Source: Deltaproteobacteria bacterium
GTDB lineage: Bacteria; Desulfobacterota; GWC2-55-46; DRQE01
Direction of reading: 5' to 3'
Assembly: GCA_015492245.1 (NCBI GenBank)
Contig: WGFM01000017.1
Span: 102,693 to 166,692 of the forward strand
DNA length: 64,000 nucleotides
Made by a program: the position numbers and the translations under genes. The notes beneath the pieces are model-generated. The model was not told the origin of the DNA and made no database searches. It saw nothing but the letters and a program-made list of their open reading frames with translations. Below are positions 29,286-39,424 of this stretch, piece after piece; the first letter of the stretch is position 1; each line of letters begins with the position of its first letter.

Positions 29286-30028
29286 ATGGAGACACCTGGC
29301 GGATACCTTAAGAGAGAACGAGAGATGCGTGGCATCGCCCTTGAGGATGTGGCAGGGGCCATAAGGCTCTCTGCAAAACAACTTGAGGCCATCGAGGCAA
29401 ACGAGTACCACAAACTCCCCCATCCTGTATATGTAAAGGGCTTCATAAGGGCATACGCCAGATACCTGGGGCTCGATGAGAACGATGCGGTCCTGAGATT
29501 CGAGGCATACTGGCAGGACATCGATAAAGAAAGCCCCCTCATATTTGTGCCAGAAGAAGAATCTCTGCCTGCAGAAAGGGAAAGACCCCGAACACCCTAC
29601 ATGGTTGCGGCAGTATCCGCTGGGCTGGCTCTCTTTATTATAGCCATATACCTCATCCTGTCTTCCGGTGTGCCAGAAGAGAAGACAGGTAAACCCCATA
29701 AGCAGGTGTCTGCCATGAAGGATGCTACCTCTTCGCTGACAGAGCTGCCTCCACCTCCACCGAGCCCTGTGCCACTGGCCACAACACCCTATAGTCTGGA
29801 CATCCATGCTAAAGGCACCACCTGGATAAAGGCACAGATAGACGAGAAGGAGCCCTTCGAGGTGTTGCTCCGCGAAGGTGAGCATGTGCGCTGGAGGGCA
29901 AACAGGGTTTTTTTTTGATCATAGGAAATGCAGGTGGCGTGGACCTTGTGTTCAACGGCAGAAGGCTTGAAAGCCTGGGGGAAGTGGGAGAGGTGGTAAG
30001 ACTCAGGCTTCCAGAAGACAAGAATTGA
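29286..30028 (+). CDS. RodZ-like HTH/DUF4115 protein interrupted by a -1 frameshift at T9
   Basis: N-terminal HTH_25 GGYLKREREMRGIALEDVAGAIRLS, TM, then -1 frame after T9 gives LIIGNAGGVDLVFNGRRLESLGEVGEVVRLRLPEDKN*. Confidence 0.8.
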
Positions 30029-30052
30029 ATAACCCATAAAAGGAGGACCACT

Positions 30053-30769
30053 GTGGAGACCATTATAAGATGCAGAAGATGTGGTAAGAAGATGGATTCC
30101 CGCCGTATAGACGACTACAAGGTGCAGTTCAGCTGCAGCTGTGGGTTTTCAGAATACAGGCCTGCTCCCTCTGCAACAAAGGCCATAAACCCCCATTACT
30201 CACAGGAAAGCCTGCTCAACCTCAAGTTCGACACCTCGGGGGAACTCTACTTCGAGGTCCAGAGGGCAGACCGTGAGAAGATGGAAATCATAACCCTCAA
30301 AGAAATCAGCATGCTCGCCTCATCCGATTATCCGCTGGACGAGGTCCTGAAGGATGTGTGTGAGAAGACCGCCAGAAGGCTCGGTGTGGACATATGCTCC
30401 ATATACCTCTGGGATGGCGAACAGATGGTCCTGAGGGCAACCTACGGGCTCTCACAAAAGGCCGTGGGAAAGGCAAAACTCAAGATAGGCGAGGGAATAA
30501 CAGGCACCGCCGTTAAGGAGAGAAGACCCATCCTGGTGCCGGATGTCTCACAGGACCCACGATATTGCTATTTCCCGGAGACCAAGGAGGAACAGTACAG
30601 GATAAAGACCATGTACTCCTACCCCATATTCTCAGAAGACGAACCCTTCGGTGTCCTCAATGCCCAGACCGTGTCCATAAAGGACTTCCAGGAAGACGAA
30701 CTGAACTTCATCTCCATAGTTGCCAACATGATACTCGGTGCTGTAAAGATGAGGGCAGAGAAGAAATAA
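30053..30769 (+). CDS. GAF-domain protein with N-terminal zinc-ribbon-like Cys motif
   Basis: IIRCRRCGKK...FSCSCGF then GAF domain; GTG start. Confidence 0.75.
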   Translation: METIIRCRRCGKKMDSRRIDDYKVQFSCSCGFSEYRPAPSATKAINPHYSQESLLNLKFDTSGELYFEVQRADREKMEIITLKEISMLASSDYPLDEVLKDVCEKTARRLGVDICSIYLWDGEQMVLRATYGLSQKAVGKAKLKIGEGITGTAVKERRPILVPDVSQDPRYCYFPETKEEQYRIKTMYSYPIFSEDEPFGVLNAQTVSIKDFQEDELNFISIVANMILGAVKMRAEKK

Positions 30770-30917
30770 CCTGCCTCAAACACAATAACCACAAAAAGGG
30801 GGTGGCCTTAACCCTGAAAACCGGGGAGGGCCTTCTATGGCAGCCAGCCCCTTAACCTTTCTGAACCCGCATCATTAACCATGGAAAACCCGGTGGCAGG
30901 GGGCTACCTGTTGTGAA

Positions 30918-31655
30918 TCAATAGGCGTAGAGATTGCCGTAGGGTCTCATGGTTACGGGTATGAGCTTTATAAAGGGTTTCTTGATTACATCCTCGAGCT
31001 TAAGGCCAAGGTCATCACAGTATTCTTTGAGGAGTCTTTCCAGTTCCTTCATGTCCCCCTCATCGGGCTCCACTATTCCCACCTCTTTTCCACACCGTAT
31101 CTTTTCCACCTCTCCCCTCAGGAATATCCTTCCACCGTGCATGCCTGTGCCTATGTAGTCCCTTGCTATGGGGTTGCCGGACTCCTCGAGGTCGAGTACT
31201 ACGAGCACCCCGCCTGCCATGTATTCGCCGAGGAAGTCTCCTGCGGTCCCCCCGCAGATTATCACTGGCACCTGGCGTTTGTAGCCCTTCATGTGTATAC
31301 CAACGCGGTAGCCCACATCCCCGAGTATGTGGAGCCTTCCACCACGCATACCGTAGCCGAGCACATCTCCTGCGTGTCCATGGACCACCACCTTGCCACT
31401 GTTCATGGTGTTTCCTATGTTGTCCTGTGCGTTGCCCTTAACTATTATGGTTGGCCCATCCATGAATGCGGCAAGGTCGTTTCCGGGTACCCCTTCTATT
31501 ATTATCCTTACATCCTTTGCCCGCAGGCCATCGCCTATGTAGTACTGGCCGTTCACACCCTTAAGGAGTATCTCCTTTTCGCCCTTTGCGATAACATCCC
31601 TTATCATCTGGTTGAGCTCTCTGTAGTATATGCCCCTTGCATCTATCTCGTACAT
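30918..31655 (-). CDS. Glutamate synthase GXGXG (alpha-subunit C-terminal) domain protein
   Basis: Repeated GxxxG beta-helix (NTMNSGKVVVHGHAGDVLGYGMRGGRLHILGDVG). Confidence 0.85.
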   Translation of the reverse strand: MYEIDARGIYYRELNQMIRDVIAKGEKEILLKGVNGQYYIGDGLRAKDVRIIIEGVPGNDLAAFMDGPTIIVKGNAQDNIGNTMNSGKVVVHGHAGDVLGYGMRGGRLHILGDVGYRVGIHMKGYKRQVPVIICGGTAGDFLGEYMAGGVLVVLDLEESGNPIARDYIGTGMHGGRIFLRGEVEKIRCGKEVGIVEPDEGDMKELERLLKEYCDDLGLKLEDVIKKPFIKLIPVTMRPYGNLYAY

Positions 31656-31678
31656 AAGCCTTCTCCGGTAGTGCTTTT

Positions 31679-33187
31679 TTATCTTCCTGCGGGTTTTACC
31701 CCGAGTATATCCAGCGTGTGTACATCCAGTTCCACGGCCCGTAGCCTCTCGCGGCTACCCCTCAGGCTCTCTATGGCGTTGAGCCCAAGGGCCCCCAGTA
31801 TCTCCTTTAGCTCGTGGCTCCATGCGTGTATAAGGTTCATGAGCCTTTCTGCATAGACCTCTGGATCAAGCCTTACGGTAAGCTCCGGGCGCTGGGTGGT
31901 TATACCCCATGAGCAGTTTCCTGTGTAGCACTTACCACACACTGTGCAGCCCATGGTTATAAGGGCTGCCGTGCCTATGGCGACCGCATCTGCTCCAAGT
32001 GCTATGGCCTTTGCAGCATCTGCAGCACCCCTTATTCCGCCTGCAGCTATGATGGATGCCTGGTTCCTTATGCCTTCCTGGCGGAGCCTGTCATCCACCG
32101 CTGCTATGGCATACTCTATGGGTATACCCAGGTGGTCCCTTATGACGGTGGGTGCCGCACCTGTGCCCCCACGGAATCCATCAAGATAGACCATGTCTGC
32201 ACCTGCCCTCACAATACCAGAGGCTATGGCTGCCACATTGTGCACCGTGGCTATCTTGACAGAGACGGGTTTGTACCCCGTTGCCTCCTTTATGGCATAG
32301 ATGAGCTGGCGCAGGTCCTCTATGGAATATATGTCGTGCTGGGGTGCTGGTGAGAGTGCATCGGTCCCTATGGGTATCATGCGGGTCCTCGCCACCTCCT
32401 GGGGTATCTTCTCACCTGGCAGGTGTCCCCCTATTCCGGGTTTTGCGCCCTGGCCGATCTTTATCTCCACTGCCACGCCTGCGTTGAGGTAATCTGGATT
32501 CACTCCAAATCGGCCTGAAGCGACCTGCACAATAATATTGGATGTATAGGGCTTGAGGTCCTCATGTAGCCCGCCCTCGCCCGTGTTCATAAGTATTCCA
32601 CTCTCCTTTGCAGCCATGGCGAGCACCTTCTGGGCATTGAGGCTTATTGAACCATAGGACATGGGCGAGAATACAAAGGGTGCCTCAAGCCTTATCTGTG
32701 GTGGCAGTTTCTCCTTGAGCCTGGGCATACCATCGGGACCCACCCCTACCTCCACCTTATCCGGTTTTCTGCCCAGATAGGTCCGAAGCTCCATGGGCTC
32801 ACGCAGGGGATCTATAGAGGGGTTTGTAACCTGGCAGGCATCGAGCAACAGGTGATCAAATATTATGGGCTGCTCCCTGTCGCTACCCATGCCAGTAAGA
32901 GGCATACCACCGGTTTCTGCCTGCTTCTTTATATTCCTTATATGGTTGTAAGACCAGTACGCGTTGGGGCGAAACCTTGTGGGGTTGTCCCGTATCTCTA
33001 TGGCCTCAACGGGGCAGTAGTGGTAGCACCTCAGGCACTTAACACACCTTGCCGTGTCTATGAGCACCCTGTCTCCACCCCAGGAATAGACACCCCACCC
33101 ACAGTTCTGGATGCATCGCTTGCATCTTATGCACTTGTCCGTATCTATGGCTGCCAGAAACTCTGGTGGTGCAAGACTTTTGAACAT
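31679..33187 (-). CDS. Glutamate synthase FMN-binding catalytic subunit with N-terminal ferredoxin domain
   Basis: CIRCKRCIQNCGWG, CVKCLRCYHYCPVEAI and PGIGGHLPGEKI, DGFRGGTGAAPTVIRDHLGIP, CTVCGKCYTGNCSWGI motifs. Confidence 0.9.
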   Translation of the reverse strand: MFKSLAPPEFLAAIDTDKCIRCKRCIQNCGWGVYSWGGDRVLIDTARCVKCLRCYHYCPVEAIEIRDNPTRFRPNAYWSYNHIRNIKKQAETGGMPLTGMGSDREQPIIFDHLLLDACQVTNPSIDPLREPMELRTYLGRKPDKVEVGVGPDGMPRLKEKLPPQIRLEAPFVFSPMSYGSISLNAQKVLAMAAKESGILMNTGEGGLHEDLKPYTSNIIVQVASGRFGVNPDYLNAGVAVEIKIGQGAKPGIGGHLPGEKIPQEVARTRMIPIGTDALSPAPQHDIYSIEDLRQLIYAIKEATGYKPVSVKIATVHNVAAIASGIVRAGADMVYLDGFRGGTGAAPTVIRDHLGIPIEYAIAAVDDRLRQEGIRNQASIIAAGGIRGAADAAKAIALGADAVAIGTAALITMGCTVCGKCYTGNCSWGITTQRPELTVRLDPEVYAERLMNLIHAWSHELKEILGALGLNAIESLRGSRERLRAVELDVHTLDILGVKPAGR

Positions 33188-33299
33188 CTCTAAAATCCCT
33201 CCTTTATGCTTAAAGGGAGAGCGAATAGAAAGAATCCGCCTCTACCAAAATGTTCCAAATATTAGAGATAAGAGCCTGAAGATGCTGTCCCAGCGCAGT

Positions 33300-34376
33300 T
33301 TATGTTTCCAGTTCCACTATAACAGGCTCTCCAGCCCTTGGTGTCCATACCCTGTCAGGCTGGCTGCATATCTCCCTTATCGCTGACTCCTCGCTCGCCA
33401 TATAGACGATGTCGTCCTTCGTGGCTGCCACAAGGGGCCTCAACTTTATCCTGTCGTTTATCCCAACAAGCCCCCCGGAATGGCCAAAGAGTATGGAGAA
33501 TGGTCCGTTCAAGAGTGCACTTCCATATACAAGCCTGAGGGCTGTGTAGAGCTCTTTCTGTTCACCATCCAAGAGCTCTATATCCTTCCAGAAAGGTGCT
33601 GCAAGGGCTGTGCATGCGGTCTTTATATCGAGTCCGTGTCTTCTTATGAGAAGGTCGAGAAGATATGCGGCAACCTCTGTATCTGTAAGAAGGGTGAGCT
33701 TGTAGCCGAACATCTCGAGATAACGCTTGTTTATGCCGTAGGAGGAAATCTCTCCGTTATGCACTATGGACCAGTCAAGAAGGGTGAAGGGGTGTGCCCC
33801 GCCCCACCATCCAGGGGTGTTGGTGGGGAAACGGGTATGGCCTGTCCATATATAGCCCTCGTACTCTTCTATACGGTAAAACTCTGCAATGTCGCGTGGT
33901 TCACCCACACCCTTGAATGCACCCATGTTCTTGCCCGAGCTGAACACATAGGCCCCCTCTACCTCTGAGTTTATCTTCATGACTGTTCTTACGACAAAAT
34001 CGTCCTCGCTCAGGTCCCCGTAGAGCCTCTCTTTTTTCGGCCTTACAAAGTAACGCATAAGGTTCGGGGCTATGACTATGGCCCTTACAGGGGCTGTGGG
34101 TATCTCCTCCATCTTCTCTACAGTGTAGTTCTCTTTCATGTATTCTTCGGTCTCCCGCCGGCTCATGGGATCGTCGTACATAACATGGAAGGCGTAGAAG
34201 TCTGCAAAATCAGGGTATATGCCGTATGCGGCAAACCCTGCCCCCAGGCCGTTACCCCTGTCGTTCATAAGACACAGGGACCTCTTGATTTCTACACCGC
34301 TTATCCTCTGTCTTTTCTTACTTATAATGCCTGTAAGTCCACATCCAGAAATGTCTTTCGTAAAGTTGTAGCTCAT
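33300..34376 (-). CDS. Glutamate synthase glutamine amidotransferase (class II) subunit
   Basis: CGLTGIISKK after N-terminal extension; WTGHTRFPTNTPGWWGGAHPFTLLDWSIVHNGEISS. Confidence 0.88.
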   Translation of the reverse strand: MSYNFTKDISGCGLTGIISKKRQRISGVEIKRSLCLMNDRGNGLGAGFAAYGIYPDFADFYAFHVMYDDPMSRRETEEYMKENYTVEKMEEIPTAPVRAIVIAPNLMRYFVRPKKERLYGDLSEDDFVVRTVMKINSEVEGAYVFSSGKNMGAFKGVGEPRDIAEFYRIEEYEGYIWTGHTRFPTNTPGWWGGAHPFTLLDWSIVHNGEISSYGINKRYLEMFGYKLTLLTDTEVAAYLLDLLIRRHGLDIKTACTALAAPFWKDIELLDGEQKELYTALRLVYGSALLNGPFSILFGHSGGLVGINDRIKLRPLVAATKDDIVYMASEESAIREICSQPDRVWTPRAGEPVIVELET

Positions 34377-34840
34377 CTTTCTGCCTCACCACCTTTTTTC
34401 TCCTGTGCCTTGCGCTCCCTGTATATGGCAAGAAGCCTTAAGAACTCCTCTTTACCGGATGGCCTTGGCTCCGGCAGTCCCAGCCTCTTACGCTGTCCCA
34501 TGGCGGGCTCTCCAAGGCGGCCTGTCTTTATGAACATATCCCAGCCCCTTTTGACCTGTGCCGGGTGTATCCCCTTCTTGGTCGCAAGAAGCCTCATGGT
34601 TGTCATGGCGTTCTCGAACCCGTAGTGCTGGAAGCACAGCTCTAAACACTGGTGGCACTCGAGGCACTGCCATATGTGTTCGGAGTGGAGCCACCTTTCG
34701 AACCCTCCCTCAAGAATGTCCTTTATGACGGCCCTGGGGTCGTACCCCTCTATATACAGGCAGGATGGGCACACATTGTAACATGCACCACAGTCTGCAC
34801 ACTTCCTTAAAAGGTTGAAATCGAGATGCTCCTCTATCAT
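34373..34840 (-). CDS. HdrC-like 2[4Fe-4S] protein
   Basis: CADCGACYNVCP and CLECHQCLELCF; overlaps the HdrB-like gene. Confidence 0.8.
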   Translation of the reverse strand: MIEEHLDFNLLRKCADCGACYNVCPSCLYIEGYDPRAVIKDILEGGFERWLHSEHIWQCLECHQCLELCFQHYGFENAMTTMRLLATKKGIHPAQVKRGWDMFIKTGRLGEPAMGQRKRLGLPEPRPSGKEEFLRLLAIYRERKAQEKKGGEAER

Positions 34841-35787
34841 CAGATGAATGCCCCTTCCTCTTTTAGCTCCTCTTCAAGTCTCTTTTCTGTATCCCTTGCG
34901 GCATTAAGCCTCTCCCATTTTTCGAGAAATCCATCCACACTTATCCTGTGCTGACCGAGGCCCAGCTCCTCGGGGCTGCAGCCCATGGCAAGCCCCAGGA
35001 GGTCCGTAAAGTAGAGCACGGGTATACCGAAGGACTCGCCATCTTTCTCCATGAGGAACTGGTTGTTGTCGAACTGCAGGAAACAGGAGGGACAGCACAG
35101 AACCATCGCATCCACCCCGAGGGAGTTAAGCTCCCTCAACTTCACCCGTGCCATCTGCAGTGCTGTGGGGTGCTGGTCCACCCTGTCGAGCCCCTGCCCG
35201 CAGCAGGTGAGCTTTGTCATATAGTTGACACTCTCTCCACCGAGCCAGCCTATGAGGGCATCGAACTTTTTTGGCTCCAGAGGGTCATCGTTTTTCAGTG
35301 CATGGTATGGCCTCATCATGTGGCATCCATAGTGGATTGCGAACCTCATCCCCCTGAAGTCCCTCTTTGTCGCACCCTTTATCCTGAAGGCACCCACCTT
35401 GTCGTGGAAGAACGGCACCAGATGGTTCAGCCCTGCACTACCTGTAAAACGCCTGCCCACCTCCTTGAGCATGGAGTTTACCTCTTCTTTTTTGCGGTGG
35501 TCCACATGGAGCTCTCCCTTTATGGTTGCAAGGTTCGATATGCAACCTGTACAGGGGCTTACAAGGTCGAGGCCTTGCTCATCCACTATGGCAATGTTGC
35601 GTGCCCCTGTGAGAACCCAGAGCCCGTGGTCTATGTTGTTTATGAGGGACTTTTCCGGACAACATGTGAACCCATCACACTCTGTCCACGGTAGCCCCAT
35701 GCGCTCAAGCACCACCCTCACAGATTTTTCAATAAAAGGAAACCTTGCGGGTATCGTACAGCCCCAGAATACTGCAAACTCCTTCAT
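34840..35787 (-). CDS. HdrB-like CCG-domain protein
   Basis: Two complete CCG motifs (TCCPEK...CTGC and TCCGQG...CCPSC). Confidence 0.82.
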   Translation of the reverse strand: MKEFAVFWGCTIPARFPFIEKSVRVVLERMGLPWTECDGFTCCPEKSLINNIDHGLWVLTGARNIAIVDEQGLDLVSPCTGCISNLATIKGELHVDHRKKEEVNSMLKEVGRRFTGSAGLNHLVPFFHDKVGAFRIKGATKRDFRGMRFAIHYGCHMMRPYHALKNDDPLEPKKFDALIGWLGGESVNYMTKLTCCGQGLDRVDQHPTALQMARVKLRELNSLGVDAMVLCCPSCFLQFDNNQFLMEKDGESFGIPVLYFTDLLGLAMGCSPEELGLGQHRISVDGFLEKWERLNAARDTEKRLEEELKEEGAFI

Positions 35788-35883
35788 ATATCGCTTCCTC
35801 GTTTTATTGTTATAACAGATGCAGGGCACGGCCCCCCTGCCCGAAGCAAAAGGGACCGCAAATAGCGACTATAATCTTATGGT

Positions 35884-36072
35884 TTAGGCAGGCACGCAAG
35901 CGTCCACAGGACACACCTCTGCACACTTCGGTGTGTCGTAATACCCCTTACACTCAATACATTTCTCCGGGTCTATTATGTAGATCGGATCCCCCTCTGT
36001 TATAGCCTCCACCGGGCACTCGGGCTCGCATACCCCGCAGGCAACACAGTCTTCGGTAATCTTTAAAGCCAA
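35884..36072 (-). CDS. 2[4Fe-4S] ferredoxin
   Basis: CVACGVCEPECP and CIECKGYYDTPKCAEVCP. Confidence 0.92.
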   Translation of the reverse strand: MALKITEDCVACGVCEPECPVEAITEGDPIYIIDPEKCIECKGYYDTPKCAEVCPVDACVPA

Positions 36073-36097
36073 GGAATCTCACCACCTTTCTTCATAT

Positions 36098-36112
36098 TGT
36101 ATACTGTATACA
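36098..36112 (-). promoter_or_regulatory. 15-bp palindromic operator TGTATAC-A-GTATACA upstream of the ferredoxin-Hdr-GltS operon
   Basis: Perfect dyad about one central base, downstream of the predicted promoter. Confidence 0.6.
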
Positions 36113-36127
36113 GGATAGAACGAATCA

Positions 36128-36156
36128 ATCATATCGTATTTTATATCGAAACTCAA
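36128..36156 (-). promoter_or_regulatory. Sigma-70-type promoter of the ferredoxin-Hdr-GltS operon
   Basis: Minus strand TTGAGT-N17-TATGAT. Confidence 0.65.
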
Positions 36157-36196
36157 GATTTTTTTCATAACATTTGTTAAGTTTACGCCTGGATCT

Positions 36197-37618
36197 TCAG
36201 GAAAGGTTCAACACCATGAGTTTGAGTTCTGTCATCTCCTCCATGGCGTATCTTACCCCTTCTTTACCGAACCCGCTCTTTTTCACCCCTCCATAGGGCA
36301 TGTGGTCTACCCTGTAGGTGGGTATGTCGTTTATTATGAGTCCACCCACCTCAAGCTCTCTGAAGGCCCTGTGGGCGCGGTTTATGTCTCTGGTAAAGAT
36401 GCCTGCCTGAAGCCCGTAGGCAGAATTGTTCACCATGGAGAGGGCCTCATCGAAGTCCTCGAACCTTTCTGCCACAACCACTGGGCCGAAGACCTCCTCA
36501 CAGCAGACCTTCATCTCCGGGCTTGTGCCTGTAATCACTGTGGGCTCGAAGAGGTTTCCCTCTCTCCTGCCTCCTGTAAGGACCTCTGCCCCGGCCTCTC
36601 TGGCCTCGTCAACCCAGCTTTCAATCCTTCGTGCCGCATCCTCGTTTATAAGTGGGCCCGCATCGGTGGATTCATCAAGTGGGTCTCCGAGCTTGAGAGA
36701 GGATGTCTCCTCAAGGAGTGCTTCCACGAACCTGTCGAAGATGGTGTGGTCTACATACACCCGCTGCAGGGATATGCAGACCTGTCCTGCGTAGCTGAAG
36801 GCACCTGTAACAGAACGCTTTACGGCGAACTCAACATCCGAAGATTCATCCACCACCAGGGCGGCATTGCCACCGAGCTCAAGGGTTACCCTTGGGGTGG
36901 CGGAGACCTTGAGGAGCTTAAAGCCCACCTGTGCGCTACCAGTGAAGGTGAGTTTTTTTATGCGCTCATCTCCCACGAACCTTTCTGTAACCTCTGGCTC
37001 TGCAGGAAGCACGCTGAGGGCACCCTCTGGCAGGCCTGCGGCAAGGGCCACCTCTGCAAGGAGGAGCGAGGTAAGCGGGGTCTTTGGAGCAGGTTTCACT
37101 ATTATTGGATTTCCGCTTGCAAGGGCCGGTGAGACCTTGTGTGCCACAAGGTTCAGGGGGAAGTTGAAGGGGGTTATACCGAGGACAGGCCCCACCCCCA
37201 TGGGCACAACCATGCCCACCCTGTTCTCAGACCCCTCGATGGTATCGAGGGGGATGAGCTCTCCCTCGAGCCTCTTTGCCTCTTCAGAGCCTATACGGAA
37301 GGTGTTGATCCCACGCCTTACCTCTGTGCGTGCATCCTTGAGGGGTTTTCCTGCCTCTTCGGCTATGGTGCGGGCAAAGTCTTCGGCCCTCTCGCTTATG
37401 GCCTCTGCTATCCTGTGGAGCCACTCTGCCCTCTGGTAGCTGGGTAGGGCCTGCATCTTTTTGTGGGCTGCTACTGCCTTCTCCATGGCCTCTTCAAACT
37501 CATCAGGGCCTGCAAGGTAGGTAACCCCGCAGAGGGAGCCATCATAGGGGCTCTTCACCTCGAGGACCCTGTCCGTCTTCTTCCATCTGCCTGCAACAAG
37601 TATGGGGTAGTCTTTCAT
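36197..37618 (-). CDS. NAD(P)-dependent aldehyde dehydrogenase
   Basis: GITPFNFPLNLVAHKVSPALASGNPIIVKPA, LELGGNAALVVDE, GQVCISLQRV motifs. Confidence 0.9.
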   Translation of the reverse strand: MKDYPILVAGRWKKTDRVLEVKSPYDGSLCGVTYLAGPDEFEEAMEKAVAAHKKMQALPSYQRAEWLHRIAEAISERAEDFARTIAEEAGKPLKDARTEVRRGINTFRIGSEEAKRLEGELIPLDTIEGSENRVGMVVPMGVGPVLGITPFNFPLNLVAHKVSPALASGNPIIVKPAPKTPLTSLLLAEVALAAGLPEGALSVLPAEPEVTERFVGDERIKKLTFTGSAQVGFKLLKVSATPRVTLELGGNAALVVDESSDVEFAVKRSVTGAFSYAGQVCISLQRVYVDHTIFDRFVEALLEETSSLKLGDPLDESTDAGPLINEDAARRIESWVDEAREAGAEVLTGGRREGNLFEPTVITGTSPEMKVCCEEVFGPVVVAERFEDFDEALSMVNNSAYGLQAGIFTRDINRAHRAFRELEVGGLIINDIPTYRVDHMPYGGVKKSGFGKEGVRYAMEEMTELKLMVLNLS

Positions 37619-37745
37619 GGAAAAAATCCTCTCCTCTGCCTTCTCTTTACTTAACAGAAAAGCCACCTGCAGTCAATGCCAAGATGGCGGGGTTTTCTGT
37701 TGTGGGGTTGGTAACAGGGCCCAAAACATGGTATAATGTAAAAAA

Positions 37746-39419
37746 ATGTTTTCTGGAGGACAGGGTAGGACTTCTTTGATACAGGGAAATACCACAGGGC
37801 TTAAATCGAGCCAGCTTCGCAGGCTCGAGCGTATATACAGAAGGCGCATACCCTCGGGGCTTCTTATAACACAGGACCTCGGCAGATACCTTACCGCACT
37901 ATCGGCTGAGATAGGCCGTCAGATAGGTATCATAGTGGCAAGAGAGGGCTCGGTAGAGAGTGTCATAGTGGGCGATGAGCGGGAAATCGTCATACCAGCA
38001 CTCGATGACTATCCCCTGGGAAGAAGGCCCCTGAGGGGGGTGCGCTGTATACACACACATCTGAAGGATGAACCCCTCTCACAGGACGACCTCACAGACC
38101 TTGCGCTCCTAAGGCTCGACATGATGAGTGCCATAGGCGTGGGTGAAGGGGGGCTACCTGCACACATATACTCTGCACACCTTGTGCCTCTGAATCCAGA
38201 GGGCAAACTCTACCATATGGAACAACCCTGCTGGTTCCACAGCCTCAAAGAGGAGGGCCTTGGCGAGTTCCTCTCTGCCCTTGAAGAGGAGATGGGCAGA
38301 CTCATCCTCCGTGATGTGGAAGAAGGGGAGGAGAGGGCGATCCTTGTAAGTGTGGGCACATGCCCCAGGGAGGTGCAGGCAGACTCGGTCTCAGAGCTTC
38401 GTGCCCTTGCAGAGACCAGCGGTGTAAATGTTGTGGATGTGGTCCTGCAGAGGCCCAAGAGGATAAACCCCAAGTACCTTGTTGGAGAGGGAAAGATAAA
38501 GGAGATTGTAATAAAGGGGCTTCAGAAGGGTGCCACAATGTTGATATTCGACAGGGAGCTGTCTCCCACCCAGGTAAGAGAGCTTGGCAGGATAACAGAA
38601 CTCAAGGTCATAGACCGCACCCAGCTGATTCTCGACATATTCGCAAGAAGGGCACTCTCCAGGGACGGTAAGGTGCAGGTGGAGCTTGCCCAGCTTCGCT
38701 ATCTTCTGCCCAAGCTTACAGGAAAGGGCACGGCCCTCTCCCGGCTTGCCGGTGGTATAGGCGGCAGGGGACCCGGAGAGACCAAGCTCGAGATAGACCG
38801 CAGAAGGGTGCTCAAACGCATCGCCCACCTTGAAAGAGAGCTTGAGGGGCTGAAAAAGGGAAGGCTTCAGCGCCGTAAAAGGAGGGTGCGGGCTGGCATA
38901 CCCATAGTATCCATTGTGGGCTATACGAATGCTGGAAAGAGTACCCTCCTTAATGCCCTTACCCACAGCTCAACCCTCGTGGAGGACAAACTCTTTGCCA
39001 CACTCGATACGGCAACAAGAAGGCTTCGCTTTCCAGAAGAGAGGGAATGCCTCATAACCGATACGGTGGGCTTCATTCAGGACCTTCCGGCAGAACTCAA
39101 GAAGGCATTCCGTGCAACCCTTGAGGAGATGGAGGATGCAGACCTTCTGATACACCTTGTGGACACAAGCCATCCAAGGTTTCAGAACCACATAGAGGCT
39201 GTGGAAAGGATACTCGAAGAGATAGGGCTACTTTCCATACCAAGGCTTCTTGTGTTCAACAAGATAGACCTTGTGGAACCCCCCATAGTGGAGAATCTCT
39301 CGAAAAGATACAGGGCAATACCCATATCGGCAAGAGACAAAAATACCCTCAAGAGGCTTCTTGAGGGTATAGAGGAAAGACTCTGGAAAGAAGACCATGG
39401 TGCCATGGCCATAAGGTAG
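37746..39419 (+). CDS. hflX: GTPase HflX
   Basis: GGIGGRGPGETKLEIDRR, VGYTNAGKSTLLNALT, DTVGFIQDLP. Confidence 0.93.
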   Translation: MFSGGQGRTSLIQGNTTGLKSSQLRRLERIYRRRIPSGLLITQDLGRYLTALSAEIGRQIGIIVAREGSVESVIVGDEREIVIPALDDYPLGRRPLRGVRCIHTHLKDEPLSQDDLTDLALLRLDMMSAIGVGEGGLPAHIYSAHLVPLNPEGKLYHMEQPCWFHSLKEEGLGEFLSALEEEMGRLILRDVEEGEERAILVSVGTCPREVQADSVSELRALAETSGVNVVDVVLQRPKRINPKYLVGEGKIKEIVIKGLQKGATMLIFDRELSPTQVRELGRITELKVIDRTQLILDIFARRALSRDGKVQVELAQLRYLLPKLTGKGTALSRLAGGIGGRGPGETKLEIDRRRVLKRIAHLERELEGLKKGRLQRRKRRVRAGIPIVSIVGYTNAGKSTLLNALTHSSTLVEDKLFATLDTATRRLRFPEERECLITDTVGFIQDLPAELKKAFRATLEEMEDADLLIHLVDTSHPRFQNHIEAVERILEEIGLLSIPRLLVFNKIDLVEPPIVENLSKRYRAIPISARDKNTLKRLLEGIEERLWKEDHGAMAIR

Positions 39420-39424
39420 GGGGC

